A DNA stretch of 37,888 bases from Cellulomonas sp. GTDB taxonomy: Bacteria > Actinomycetota > Actinomycetes > Actinomycetales > Cellulomonadaceae. Positions 7,306 to 19,800 of the stretch are shown here, piece by piece. The translations under genes were made by a program, and so were the position numbers. The stretch is from NCBI GenBank assembly GCA_022013895.1, contig JAKLPK010000190.1:1-37888 (forward strand), given 5' to 3'. The notes under the pieces are model-generated. The model was given only the letters and a program-made list of their open reading frames with translations. It did no database searches and had not been told where the DNA came from. Positions within the stretch are counted from its first letter, which is position 1; each line of letters opens with the position of its first letter.

Positions 7306-9264
7306 TCAGACTGTCACACGCTCCCGCGCCGCCGACCCGTGGCCCTCCGCGGAGTCCTCCGCCCCAGGCACTGCGGCGTCCCCGCCGATCCATGGCACCG
7401 AGGTCATCATGACGCCCGGTGTGTAGAGCAGCCGGGCCTTGAGCCGCAGGGCCGTCTGGTTGTGCAGCAGCTGCTGCCACCAGTGCTCGACCACGTACTC
7501 GGGCACGAACACCACGACGATGTCGCGCGGGCTGTCGCGGCGGATCCGGCTCACGTACTCCAGCGCCGGCCGGGTGGTGTCCCGGTACCGGGAGTCGAGC
7601 ACGGTGAGCGGGACGGGGATGTCGCGGGCGTCCCAGTCGTGCAGCAGGTGGCCGCTCTCGGCCGGGTTGGAGCGGACGTTGAGCGCCACCAGGGTGGACG
7701 GCCGCGTCGCCCGGGCGAAGGCCAGCGCCCGCAGGGTGGGTGCGTTGAGCCGGGAGACCAGCACGACGCCGTGCACCCGGCTGGGCAGCGGCACGCCACC
7801 GGCACCGGGTGCGGTCTCGGCGTCCACCCGGTCGTAGTGGTGTCGGATCCCGAGCATCAGCAGGTAGGTGACCGGCATGGCGATGACGACGATCCAGGCG
7901 CCGTGGGTGAACTTGGTGGCCAGCACGATGACCAGCACGAGAGCGGTCACGGAGGCGCCGAGCCCGTTGACGAGGCGCTTGCGGTGCAGGGACGCGCGTT
8001 CGCGCCGGCCGGCGGTGCGGACCAGCTCGTCGTTCCAGTGCCGGACCATCCCTGCCTGGCTCAGGGTGAAGGAGACGAACACCCCGAGGATGTAGAGCTG
8101 GATGAGCCGGGTGGTCGAGGCGTCGAACAGCACGACGAGCAGCCCGGCGAGCGCCGCCAGGATGACGATGCCGTTGCTGAACACGAGGCGGTCGCCACGT
8201 CGGGCGAGCTGCCGGCCGAGGAAGCCGTCCTCCCCGAGGATCGAGGCCAGGATCGGGAACCCGTTGAACGCCGTGTTGGCGGCGAGCACCAGGATCGCCG
8301 CGGTGAACACCTGCACGATGTAGAACCCGATCGACGCCTGCCCGAACACGGCTGCCGAGATCTGCGCGATGACGGTGATCTGGTCGGGGTGGGTGGCAGG
8401 GTCACCCATCCGCACCCCGGTGATCATGGCCAGTGCCGTGATCCCGGCGAACATGGAGATGGTGAGGATCGCCATCGCCGACAGCGTCATGGCGGCGTTG
8501 CGCGACTTGGGCGGTCGGAAGCTGGGCACGCCGTTGCTCACGGCCTCCACGCCGGTCAGCGCGGTGCAGCCCGAGGCGAAGGCCCGCAGCCCGAGCGCCA
8601 CCACGAGCAGCGGGGACAGGCTGGACGCGGCCGGCAGCACCAGTCCGGCCGACGACGCCACCGGGGGGTGACCGAGCGCGGTGCGCACCAGACCGACGCC
8701 GATCATCACGAACACGCTGACCACGAACCCATAGGTGGGGATCGCGAACGCGGTCCCGGACTCCTTGACCCCGCGCAGGTTGACCAGGGCGAGCACCGCG
8801 ATGAGCCCGACGCACACGGCGACGGCGTGCGGTGCGAGCTCGGGGACCGCGGCCACGATGTTGGCCACGCCGGCCGCGACCGAGACCGCCACGGTGAGCA
8901 CGTAGTCCACGAGCAGGGCGCTCGCCGCGACCAGTGCGGCGTTGCGGCCGAGGTTGGCCTTGCTCACCGCGTAGGCACCGCCGCCGCCGGGGTAGGCGTG
9001 GCAGGTCTGCCGGTAGGACACCACGACGACGACCAGCAACGTGACCACACCGAGCGCGATCCACGGCGTCAGCGTGAGCATCGCCAACCCGCCGGTGCCG
9101 AGCACCAGCAGGATCTCCTCGGTGGCGTACGCGTTGGAGGACAGCGGGTCGGAGCAGAACACGGGCAGCGCGAGCCGTTTGGGCAGCAACGTCTCGCCCA
9201 TCTGCTCATTGGACAGCGGTGAGCCGAGCAGCAGACGCTTCGGGGCGGAGATCAGGGACGACAT
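7306..9264 (-). CDS. kimA: KimA-type potassium importer (APC superfamily)
   Basis: The protein has 652 residues. An N-terminal amphipathic stretch and about twelve transmembrane helices (residues 45-450) carry the family signature SDPLSSNAYATEEILLVLG in helix 1, matching the KimA/YdaO potassium uptake proteins. The C-terminal cytosolic domain (about 470-630) has the stress-protein-like fold typical of KimA, with YRDTTRPALEYVSRI and EYVVEHWWQQLLHNQTALRLK. In Bacillus this domain is known to bind cyclic di-AMP. It is the first gene of a three-gene operon with kdpD (4-bp gap) and kdpE. The ATG has no ribosome binding site; a -10-like AACACT sits six bases before it, consistent with a leaderless transcript. 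Repeated CGTCAAGA boxes lie just upstream. It could instead carry amino acids, but the gene context favours potassium. Confidence 0.88.
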   Translation of the reverse strand: MSSLISAPKRLLLGSPLSNEQMGETLLPKRLALPVFCSDPLSSNAYATEEILLVLGTGGLAMLTLTPWIALGVVTLLVVVVVSYRQTCHAYPGGGGAYAVSKANLGRNAALVAASALLVDYVLTVAVSVAAGVANIVAAVPELAPHAVAVCVGLIAVLALVNLRGVKESGTAFAIPTYGFVVSVFVMIGVGLVRTALGHPPVASSAGLVLPAASSLSPLLVVALGLRAFASGCTALTGVEAVSNGVPSFRPPKSRNAAMTLSAMAILTISMFAGITALAMITGVRMGDPATHPDQITVIAQISAAVFGQASIGFYIVQVFTAAILVLAANTAFNGFPILASILGEDGFLGRQLARRGDRLVFSNGIVILAALAGLLVVLFDASTTRLIQLYILGVFVSFTLSQAGMVRHWNDELVRTAGRRERASLHRKRLVNGLGASVTALVLVIVLATKFTHGAWIVVIAMPVTYLLMLGIRHHYDRVDAETAPGAGGVPLPSRVHGVVLVSRLNAPTLRALAFARATRPSTLVALNVRSNPAESGHLLHDWDARDIPVPLTVLDSRYRDTTRPALEYVSRIRRDSPRDIVVVFVPEYVVEHWWQQLLHNQTALRLKARLLYTPGVMMTSVPWIGGDAAVPGAEDSAEGHGSAARERVTV

Positions 9265-9353
9265 GCCGCGAGTGTTGGTCCGACGCGGACGGGGGAGCCC
9301 GGATCTTGACGCCGTCCTGACGCCCGTGCCGCGATCTTGACGGCGTCTTGACG
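9265..9353 (-). promoter_or_regulatory. kimA promoter with four CGTCAAGA half-sites (probable KdpE operator)
   Basis: Read towards kimA, the half-sites are CGTCAAGA (9353-9346), CGTCAAGA (9342-9335), CGTCAGGA (9322-9315) and CGTCAAGA (9311-9304). They start 11, 20 and 11 bases apart, giving two 21-base blocks that match at 19 positions and are offset by 31 bases (three helical turns). This is the geometry expected for dimers of an OmpR-type regulator. The last half-site ends just before the expected -35 region of the AACACT -10 box (9276-9271). That would be an activator position for KdpE. Confidence 0.65.
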
Positions 9354-9390
9354 GGACGACCGCTCCGTCAGACCACCGACCGGCCGGCTC

Positions 9391-11679
<2,289 letters not shown>

Positions 11680-11683
<4 letters not shown>

Positions 11684-12879
11684 GACCGTCCTTCCTTCGG
11701 CAGCGGGATGGTCGCCACCATCTTCCAACCGCCCACCGTCGGGCCGGCGCTCACCGTTCCGCGCACCGAGGCGACGCGTTCACGGACACCGACCAGGCCC
11801 ATCCCGGTCCCGGTGGCCCCCGGGTCGACTGCGGTGCGACCCGGTAGGGCGGCAGACTCGACGGGGTTGGTGACCACGATCCGCACCGACCGGCCGTCGG
11901 TCTCGATGAGCAGATGGGCCCGGTGCCGGGCGCCGTGCTTGTGCGCGTTGGTCAGTGCCTCCTGGATCACCCGGTAGGCGACCAGCCCGACGGTGCCGGT
12001 GATGGCCGCGTAGTCCCCGTCGACCCGTCGGCGCACCTCGAGCCCACCGGCGGCGAACTGGTCGAGCAGGGTGTCCAGGTGCTCCAGGCCGTACTGGGGG
12101 GCGGGGGTGGCGCTGTCGGGGGAGTCGGCCCGCAGCATGGCGAGCAGGTCGCCGATCTCGCCCAGCACGTTGCGCGACGCCTGGCGGATGGTGCCCAGTG
12201 CGGCGCGCGCACGTTCGGGGTTGCTGTCGAGGACCGATGTGGCGACACCGGCGTTGAGGCTGATGACGGAGATCTGGTGCGCGACGGCATCGTGCAGGTC
12301 CCGGGCGATGCGCAGCCGCTCCTCGGTCACCCGGCGCTGCGCCTCGGACTCCCGGGTCCGCTCGGCACGGTCCGCCCGCTCGGTCACCGCGATCAGGTAC
12401 TCCCGACGGGAGCGGGTCGCATCGCCTGCCGCCGAGGCGAACGCCACGGTCACGACGAGCTGGAACACCAGCGGGTCGAGGCCGTGCATGACCGCCCCGA
12501 GGATCGCCACCCCCGCCAGCGCGACCATCGTCACGCTTCCGACGATGAGCGACCTGCGGCGGACCGTGTGGTTGGCATGGTAGAACACGGCGGCCGCGAT
12601 CGCGATCCCCGCACCCGGCAGCACGGTCCCCTCCATCACGGCACCGGCGAACAGCAGGACGAGCACCACGAGCACACCCAGCGGCCACCGCCGTCGGGCC
12701 GGCAGGACGATCACGGGTGCCAGCGCGGCCACCCAGGAGACGGGGCTGGCGGGCAGCAGGCCAGCGGGCAGGAACGGCGCGAATGCCGGTCCTACGACGA
12801 GCACGGCGAGCAGCAGGTCCCGCGCCCACACCGGTGGCGCCGGATGCGGTTCCGACAGCGGTGGTTCGGTCCGTGCCAT
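11680..12879 (-). CDS. DesK/NarX-type sensor histidine kinase
   Basis: The protein has 399 residues. The N-terminus has five or six hydrophobic segments (about 20-150) and almost no extracytoplasmic domain, suggesting that it senses the membrane itself. A HisKA_3 dimerisation helix follows, with the phospho-histidine in IARDLHDAVAHQ (H196), then a HATPase domain with VIQEALTNAHKHG and GTGMGLVGVRERV. The ATG at 12879 is chosen over ATG 12930: it lacks a ribosome binding site, but CACACT sits six bases before it, a leaderless pattern seen repeatedly in this window. The longer form would translate through the conserved operator block. The gene is the first of the kinase-regulator operon and is divergent from the ABC exporter genes. 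Confidence 0.92.
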
Positions 12880-12924
12880 CGCCCCAGTGTGGCGTGCCGA
12901 GCGCCCGGCGCAGTCATCCATCCG

Positions 12925-12955
12925 CGGCATCCCCGCGTACCGCGTCGGCGGTACC
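12925..12955. promoter_or_regulatory. Palindromic operator between the two-component operon and the ABC exporter
   Basis: CGGCAT (12925-12930) is followed, four bases later, by GCGTACCGC (12935-12943). After a 4-base spacer comes GCGGTACC (12948-12955), with one arm slightly decayed. It matches the block upstream of the MFS gene in sequence and spacing. It lies in the divergent intergenic region, so it may control the kinase operon, the ABC exporter, or both. The remaining bases up to 13052 hold no other clear motif. Confidence 0.65.
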
Positions 12956-13052
12956 GAAGTGTCCGCGCAGGGGGGACGCGCGCCGTGGGACCTGCCGGGA
13001 GGGTGGGGACGTACTCACCACCACGACGCTGTCATGGCACTCAGGAGCACTC

Positions 13053-13751
13053 ATGAGCGACCCGATCATCCGGGCGGTCGATCTGCGCAAGTCGTACGGG
13101 CGCGGCCAGAGCCGGTTCGACGCCCTCAGAGGGGTGAGCTTCGACATCCTCGAAGGGGAGTCCGTCGCGATCCTCGGCAAGAGCGGTTCGGGCAAGTCCA
13201 CCCTCATGCACCTGCTCGCCCTCCTGGACGCGCCCACCTCGGGTTCCATCGTCCTGGAAGGTGAGGATGCCGCCTCGTTGCGTGGTGCCCGGCTCAACAG
13301 CACCCGGAACAAGACCTTCGGGTTCGTGTTCCAGCAGTTCTTCCTCACCCCGGGCGCCTCGGGGCTCGACAACGTCACCCTCCCGCTCAAGATCGCCGGG
13401 GTCGGGGCGGCCGAGCGCAAGCGCCGCGGCCTCGCCGCCCTCGACCAGCTCGAGCTGGTCGACAAGGCGAGGAACAAGGCGGTGAACCTGTCCGGCGGGC
13501 AGAAGCAGCGGGTCGCCATCGCCCGGGCCCTGGTGAACGACCCACGGATCCTCTTCGCGGACGAACCGACCGGGAACCTGGACTCCAAGACCGGGGCGGT
13601 GGTCGAGGACATCCTGTTCGGGCTGAACCGCGAGCACGGCATCACCCTCATCGTCGTCACGCACGACGAGGACCTCGCCGCCCGCTGCGACCGGCAGCTG
13701 CGGATCCGCGACGGTCTGCTCGTCGACGACGCGTCGGAGGCGGCCGCATGA
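13053..13751 (+). CDS. MacB/LolD-type ABC exporter ATP-binding protein
   Basis: The ATPase has 232 residues with Walker A LGKSGSGKST, Q-loop FVFQQFFL, signature NLSGGQKQR, Walker B ILFADEPTGNLD and H-loop VTHD. The EPTGNLDSKTG stretch is typical of the MacB/LolD/FtsE branch that works with FtsX-fold permeases. The ATG at 13053 has AGGAG eight bases upstream. The last codons overlap the permease ATG by four bases (ATGA), so the two subunits are made together. The gene is divergent from the two-component operon, with a palindromic operator between them. This is the usual arrangement for stress-induced exporters of peptides, antibiotics or lipids. Confidence 0.93.
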   Translation: MSDPIIRAVDLRKSYGRGQSRFDALRGVSFDILEGESVAILGKSGSGKSTLMHLLALLDAPTSGSIVLEGEDAASLRGARLNSTRNKTFGFVFQQFFLTPGASGLDNVTLPLKIAGVGAAERKRRGLAALDQLELVDKARNKAVNLSGGQKQRVAIARALVNDPRILFADEPTGNLDSKTGAVVEDILFGLNREHGITLIVVTHDEDLAARCDRQLRIRDGLLVDDASEAAA

Positions 13752-15046
13752 GGGCCACCGACCTGATCGTCTCGGCGATCTCCAACACGTTCCGGTCCAA
13801 GACGCGGACGCTGCTCACCGTGATGTCGATCTTCATCGGTGCGTTCACCCTCACCATCACCAGCGGTCTGGGCACCGGGATCAACGCCTACATCGACGAC
13901 ACCGTCTCTGGCATCGGCGCCTCGGACGTGATGACCGTGACCAAGACCGGTGACAGCACCACGGATCCGCGCGCCGACGCCGGCCCCACCGAGTACAACC
14001 CCGATGCCATCTCCGGGGGCATCCCGGGCACGACCGTCACCGCCCTCACCCCGGCCGACATCCAGACCCTCGAAGGCATCGACGGGGTCGTGAGCGTCGA
14101 TGCGCAACGCACCATCACCCTCGACTACATCCAGGTGGGTGACGGCACCCGGTACGTGGCCGGCGTCGGCAGCCTGGTCGCGGGACAGACCACCCTGCTC
14201 GCCGCCGGCGCCGAACCGGACGACGCCGCCACCTCCCTGGAGGTCGCCCTGCCGCAGTCGTACGTGGAGCCGCTCGGGTTCGCCGGCGACTCCGAGGCGC
14301 TCGGGAAGACCGTCACCCTCGTCCTGACCGACGCCGTCCGCACGCAGCACACGATCGAGGCGACCGTCGTCGGTGTCACCGAGGAGGGCCTCGCCTCCGC
14401 GACCGGGTCCAGCCTGCTGACCAACAGCGCCGTCACGGACGCGCTGTTCGACGCGCAGTCCACCGGCATCCCTGCGGACGAGGCGGACCGCTACGCGTCG
14501 GCCAGCGTCTGGTTCGACCCCGGGGCGACGAGCGCGGACCTCGACGCCCTCAAGGAGCGCCTCGCCGACGCCGGCTACACCGGGACGACCACCGCCGACC
14601 AGCTGGGCACGATCACCACGGTCATCGACGGCATCGTGCTCGTGCTCAACGCGTTCGCGATCATCGCGCTCCTGGCAGCCGCCTTCGGGATCGTCAACAC
14701 GCTGCTCATGTCCGTCCAGGAGCGGACCCGTGAGATCGGGCTCATGAAGGCGATGGGCATGGGGTCGCGGCGGGTGTTCAGCCTGTTCAGCCTCGAGGCG
14801 ACGTTCATCGGGTTCCTCGGCTCGGCGATCGGTGCGCTCGTCGCCATCCTCATCGGCACCGCGATCAGCTCCGTCCTGGCGGACACGGTGCTGTCCGACC
14901 TCACCGGACTGACGCTCATCGCCTTCGACCCCGCCTCGATCGCGGCGATCATCGTGCTGGTCATGGCCATCGCGTTCCTCGCCGGCACCCTCCCCGCGGC
15001 TCGTGCGGCCAAGGCCGATCCGGTGGACTCCCTCCGGTACGAGTGA
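13748..15046 (+). CDS. MacB-type FtsX-fold permease of the ABC exporter
   Basis: The permease has 432 residues. One N-terminal helix (about 20-45, TVMSIFIGAFTLTITSGLG) precedes a large extracytoplasmic MacB-type domain (about 50-290). Three C-terminal helices follow, with the FtsX motif in AFGIVNTLLMSVQERTREIG and a terminal AARAAKADPVDSLRYE. This four-helix topology defines the mechanotransmission exporters, which pull substrates from the outer face of the membrane rather than moving them through a channel. It pairs with the ATPase encoded just upstream, with a coupled start. No third (membrane-fusion) subunit is encoded here, as expected in Gram-positives. Confidence 0.93.
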   Translation: MRATDLIVSAISNTFRSKTRTLLTVMSIFIGAFTLTITSGLGTGINAYIDDTVSGIGASDVMTVTKTGDSTTDPRADAGPTEYNPDAISGGIPGTTVTALTPADIQTLEGIDGVVSVDAQRTITLDYIQVGDGTRYVAGVGSLVAGQTTLLAAGAEPDDAATSLEVALPQSYVEPLGFAGDSEALGKTVTLVLTDAVRTQHTIEATVVGVTEEGLASATGSSLLTNSAVTDALFDAQSTGIPADEADRYASASVWFDPGATSADLDALKERLADAGYTGTTTADQLGTITTVIDGIVLVLNAFAIIALLAAAFGIVNTLLMSVQERTREIGLMKAMGMGSRRVFSLFSLEATFIGFLGSAIGALVAILIGTAISSVLADTVLSDLTGLTLIAFDPASIAAIIVLVMAIAFLAGTLPAARAAKADPVDSLRYE

Positions 15047-16456
<1,410 letters not shown>

Positions 16457-16586
16457 CGGCTTCGGGAGCTCCGGGGCGACCGGCGGGTGGGGCCTGGTCG
16501 GTGGCGTCCGGTCGGCCGGGCCCGTTCGGTGGGCCTGGTCGGTGGGACCCGGCGCCCCCGAACGGGCGAGCGCCTGACCAGTCAAG

Positions 16587-16615
16587 TTGACCCGCACCCG
16601 ATCGTGCCGCAGAAT
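16587..16615 (+). promoter_or_regulatory. Housekeeping-type promoter TTGACC-N17-CAGAAT
   Basis: The -35 box TTGACC (16587-16592) and -10 box CAGAAT (16610-16615) are separated by the optimal 17 bases. Transcription should start near 16622-16623, which is exactly where the first hairpin of the adjacent structured element begins. This is one of the best -35/-10 pairs noticed in the window. Confidence 0.65.
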
Positions 16616-16622
16616 TCTCTTC

Positions 16623-16740
16623 GACGGTGCGCATCGCCTGCCCCCTGCGCGGTGCGCACCGTCCTCACATCTTCTCGATGCCCGTGACCACGAGGTCGCG
16701 GGCATTCGTGTGTGAGGCTGTTCGCGCGGCACACTCCGCG
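16623..16740 (+). ncRNA. Candidate structured RNA with two or three consecutive hairpins
   Basis: Hairpin 1 pairs 16623-16637 with 16649-16663 (15 bp, one G-T pair) around a C-rich loop containing CCCCC. Hairpin 2 has an outer stem CTCACA/TGTGAG (16664-16669 with 16711-16716). Its inner stem is 13 bp (16677-16689 with 16694-16706, two wobbles) closed by an ACGA loop. A short third stem, CGCGG/CCGCG, lies at 16725-16740. The RNA would begin at the predicted start of the promoter at 16587-16615. It could be a stand-alone small RNA, or the leader or attenuator of the helicase-like gene that starts at 16843. The C-rich loop recalls the actinobacterial 6C RNAs, but the second loop has no C-run. 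The same frame as the downstream protein is open here, but codon use (AGG, TGT, GTT, CTT, AAA) is unlike coding sequence. Confidence 0.45.
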
Positions 16741-16829
16741 ACCGGTCGGGTGTCGCCACTTCCGGTGAAACCACCGGGCCCGCTCGGCCCCGCACGGCGT
16801 GCCCCGCGGACCAGGATCGGACCCCGGGT

Positions 16830-16835
16830 TAGCGT
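16830..16835 (+). promoter_or_regulatory. -10 box TAGCGT of the helicase-like gene
   Basis: TAGCGT is followed by seven bases and the GTG at 16843, with no ribosome binding site. This marks a leaderless start and is the reason for choosing that codon. Confidence 0.55.
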
Positions 16836-16842
16836 GGCCGAC

Positions 16843-19800
16843 GTGACCGTCCCAGCACGTACACCCGGCACGGGTGAGCAGCCCGGGGTCGCCGCACCCG
16901 GTGTCGCCCTCGTTGCCGCGCCGTCGCGCGCCGAACTGGTCGACGGTGCCGTCGCGACCTGGCGCGCCGCCCTCGTGGCCGAGGCCGGAGGTTCGGCCCG
17001 CAGTGACATCGACCTGCTCGCCGAAGCGGCCCTCGACCTGTCCGCAGCCCACCCGTCCGGGATGGCCCAGCTGTTCGCGGGACGTCCGACCCGGCTGTCG
17101 AACCTGGTCCGCGAGGGTGCGGCACTCTCGCTCGCCCGCCGCCGGGCACGTGCGGTCGCCGCCCGGGCCTCGGTCAGCGCCCAGCGCTACGGCATCGCTC
17201 CGACCTCGCTCGCGATCGGCGTCGCCACCTGGACCGAACCGACCTGGCCCGAGGTGTCCCACGACGACGTCGGTGCGCTGGCCGCCGCCACCTCCCACGG
17301 GCAGCGCGGGTATGACGGCGGCAGCGATCTGGTCGCGGGGGCGCGGACCGTCCGGGTCCCGGTGCTGCTGCGCCCGGTGACCGTGGCCGCCCGGGGATCC
17401 GCCGAGAGCGACTACGAGCTGACCCTCGAACCGGAGGTCCAGGTCAACCCGGTGCTCGTCCGGGCGCTGCGCAGCCGCGGCGCGCTGCTCGACCCGGTGA
17501 GCCTGGCCGAGGGCACCTACGCGAGCGGCGCCTTCGACCCGCGCGCCGCCCTTGCGCGGCTGAGCTCGCTGGGTGAGGCGGTGCTCGCCGATTTCGAGCT
17601 GGTGGACCGCCGGGTGGTCGGCGCCTTCGTGCACCCCGGTCAGGGCCTCGTCGACGATCTGGACACCCTGGCCGCCTCACTGGCGGACCACGAGCTGGTG
17701 GCGGCCCTGGCCGGCGATGACCAGGCCCAGGCCGCGCTCGCGGTCGAGCTGCCGAGCCCGCTGCTCATCGACCGCGACCCGGCGCTCGAACGCGGCGTCG
17801 GCGACCTGGACGCCGCGCAGCGTTACGTGCTCGACGCGGTCGAGACCGGTGCCCACCTGTTCGTCGACGCGCCCGCCGGTTCGGACGTCACCGGCACCAT
17901 CGCGGCCGTCGTGGCCCATGCGGCCGCGGCGGGTCTCACGGTGCTCTACGTGCCCGGCAGTCGCGGCGGATCGCTCGCGCTCGCCGAGCGGCTGACCGCG
18001 CTCGGTCTCGGCGACCTGCTGCTCGACGTCCCGCCCGAGGCCGGGTGGCGGCAGACCGTGGCCCGCCGGCTGCTGGGTGCGATGACGCTCGACGCGCCGG
18101 TGGTCGACCCCGACGACCGCCGCCGGCTGCACGGCCAGGTCGGCGAGCTGCGCGACCAGCTTGCGGCCTACGTCCAGGCGCTGCACACCCCGCGGGCACC
18201 CTGGGACGTCTCGGCGTACGACGCACTGCAGCAGCTCGCCCGGCTGACGGCGCAGCGCCCGACCCCGCGCACCACGGCCCGCCTCACGCCGGACGCGGCC
18301 CGGGTGCTCGACGCCGAGCGCCGGGCCGAGCTGGGCGCCGACCTGCGTCGGGCCGCCGAGCTCGGCGCCTTCACCGTGCGCCCGCAGGACACCCTCTGGT
18401 TCGGCGCCGACCTGCGGACGGACTCCGACGCCACGGTCGCGTTGCGCCGCGTGGAACGGCTGGTCACCAGCACGTTGCCGACCCTGGTCGCCCGTGCGCG
18501 TCAGGTCGCCGAGGAGACGGGCTTGACCCCGGCGGCCAGCCTGGGTGCGTGGGCCGAACAGCTCGAGATGCTCGGTCAGGTGCGGGCCTCGCTCGACGTG
18601 TTCACGCCGATCGTCTTCGAACGCAGCCCGGCCGATATGGTGGCGGCCACCGCGACCAAGGCCTGGCGTGCCGAGCACGGTGTCGACATGGGCTTCTGGT
18701 TGCGGCGTCGGTTGCGCAAGCAGGCCCACGACCTGGTGCGACCCGGGCGCCCGGTCGCAGATCTGCATGCGGCGCTGCGCGACGTCGAGGTCCGCCGCGA
18801 CGTCTGGCGGGCGCACTGCCCGGCCGGTGGCTGGCCGCGGCTGCCCGACAGCTTCGACCTGGTCGAGGCCGACTACGCCGCGGTCCGCGGTGACGTCGAG
18901 GCGCTGGAGGCCGTGCTGCCGCAGGTCGGTGCGCGTCTGTCCGCCCTCCCGCTGGACGAGCTGACGACCCGGCTGCGCCGGCTGCTGGACGGCGCCTCCG
19001 CGCTCGACGGCCTGCCGGAGCGCACCGTGCTCCTGGCCCGCGCCCGTGCCTGCGGGCTCGAACCGCTGGTGGCCGATCTGCACCGGCGTCGGGTCGCACC
19101 CGACGTGGCACCGGCCGAGCTCGAGCTGGCCTGGTGGAGCACGGTCTTCGAGCAGATCCTCGCGGCGGACCCGGCGCTCGCCGGGTACGACGGTGCTGCG
19201 CTCGAGGCGCTGTCCGACCGGTTCGCAGCGGCCGACCGCGAACATGTGCAGTCGTTGCCGCCCGTCGTGCTCGGTGACGTGGTCGCCACCGTCCAGGGTC
19301 GGCTGCGGCAGTACCGCGACCAGGCTGAGGCGCTCTTCGTCGAGCTGGTCGAGGAGAACCTGCTCTCGGTGCGGGACGCCGCGCAGCGGTACCCCGATGT
19401 GGCCCGCCACCTGCGCCCGGTGCTCGCGGTCAGCCCGATGCTGGTGCCGCAGGTGGCCCCGCCGTTGCGTCAGGTCGATCTCGTGGTGCTCGACGCCGCG
19501 GGTCACCTGCCCACCCAGATGGCCGTCCCGGCGCTGGCCCGCGGACGTCAGGTCGTGGTCGTCGGCGATGCCCGGTGCGCCTCGTCGACCGCCGTGCGCG
19601 AGCTCGCCGAGATCCTGCCGACCATCGCCCTGCGGGCCGAAGGCGCCCGACGCGACCCGTATCTGACCGCCTTCCTCGCCGAGCACGGCTACGCAGGCGT
19701 GCTGCGCCCTGTGCCGCTCCCCGACGCCACCCCGCTCGTGCACCTGCACGAGGTCGACGGGACCGGGATGCCGGATGCGGCGGCAGGTCTGGTCGACTCG

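Noticed and set aside
9265-9390. A c-di-AMP (ydaO) riboswitch in front of kimA
   Set aside because: The -10 box sits six bases from the ATG, so there is no leader to hold one, and no riboswitch-like folding is visible.
16623-16740. Identity of the hairpin element as a 6C RNA
   Set aside because: Only one loop is C-rich (five C) and the second closes with ACGA, whereas the 6C class has C-runs in both loops. It is kept only as an unassigned structured RNA.
16627-16842. An in-frame 72-residue N-terminal extension of the helicase-like protein
   Set aside because: Codon use falls away from the local GC3 bias and the stretch coincides with the two hairpins. A -10 box directly precedes GTG 16843.
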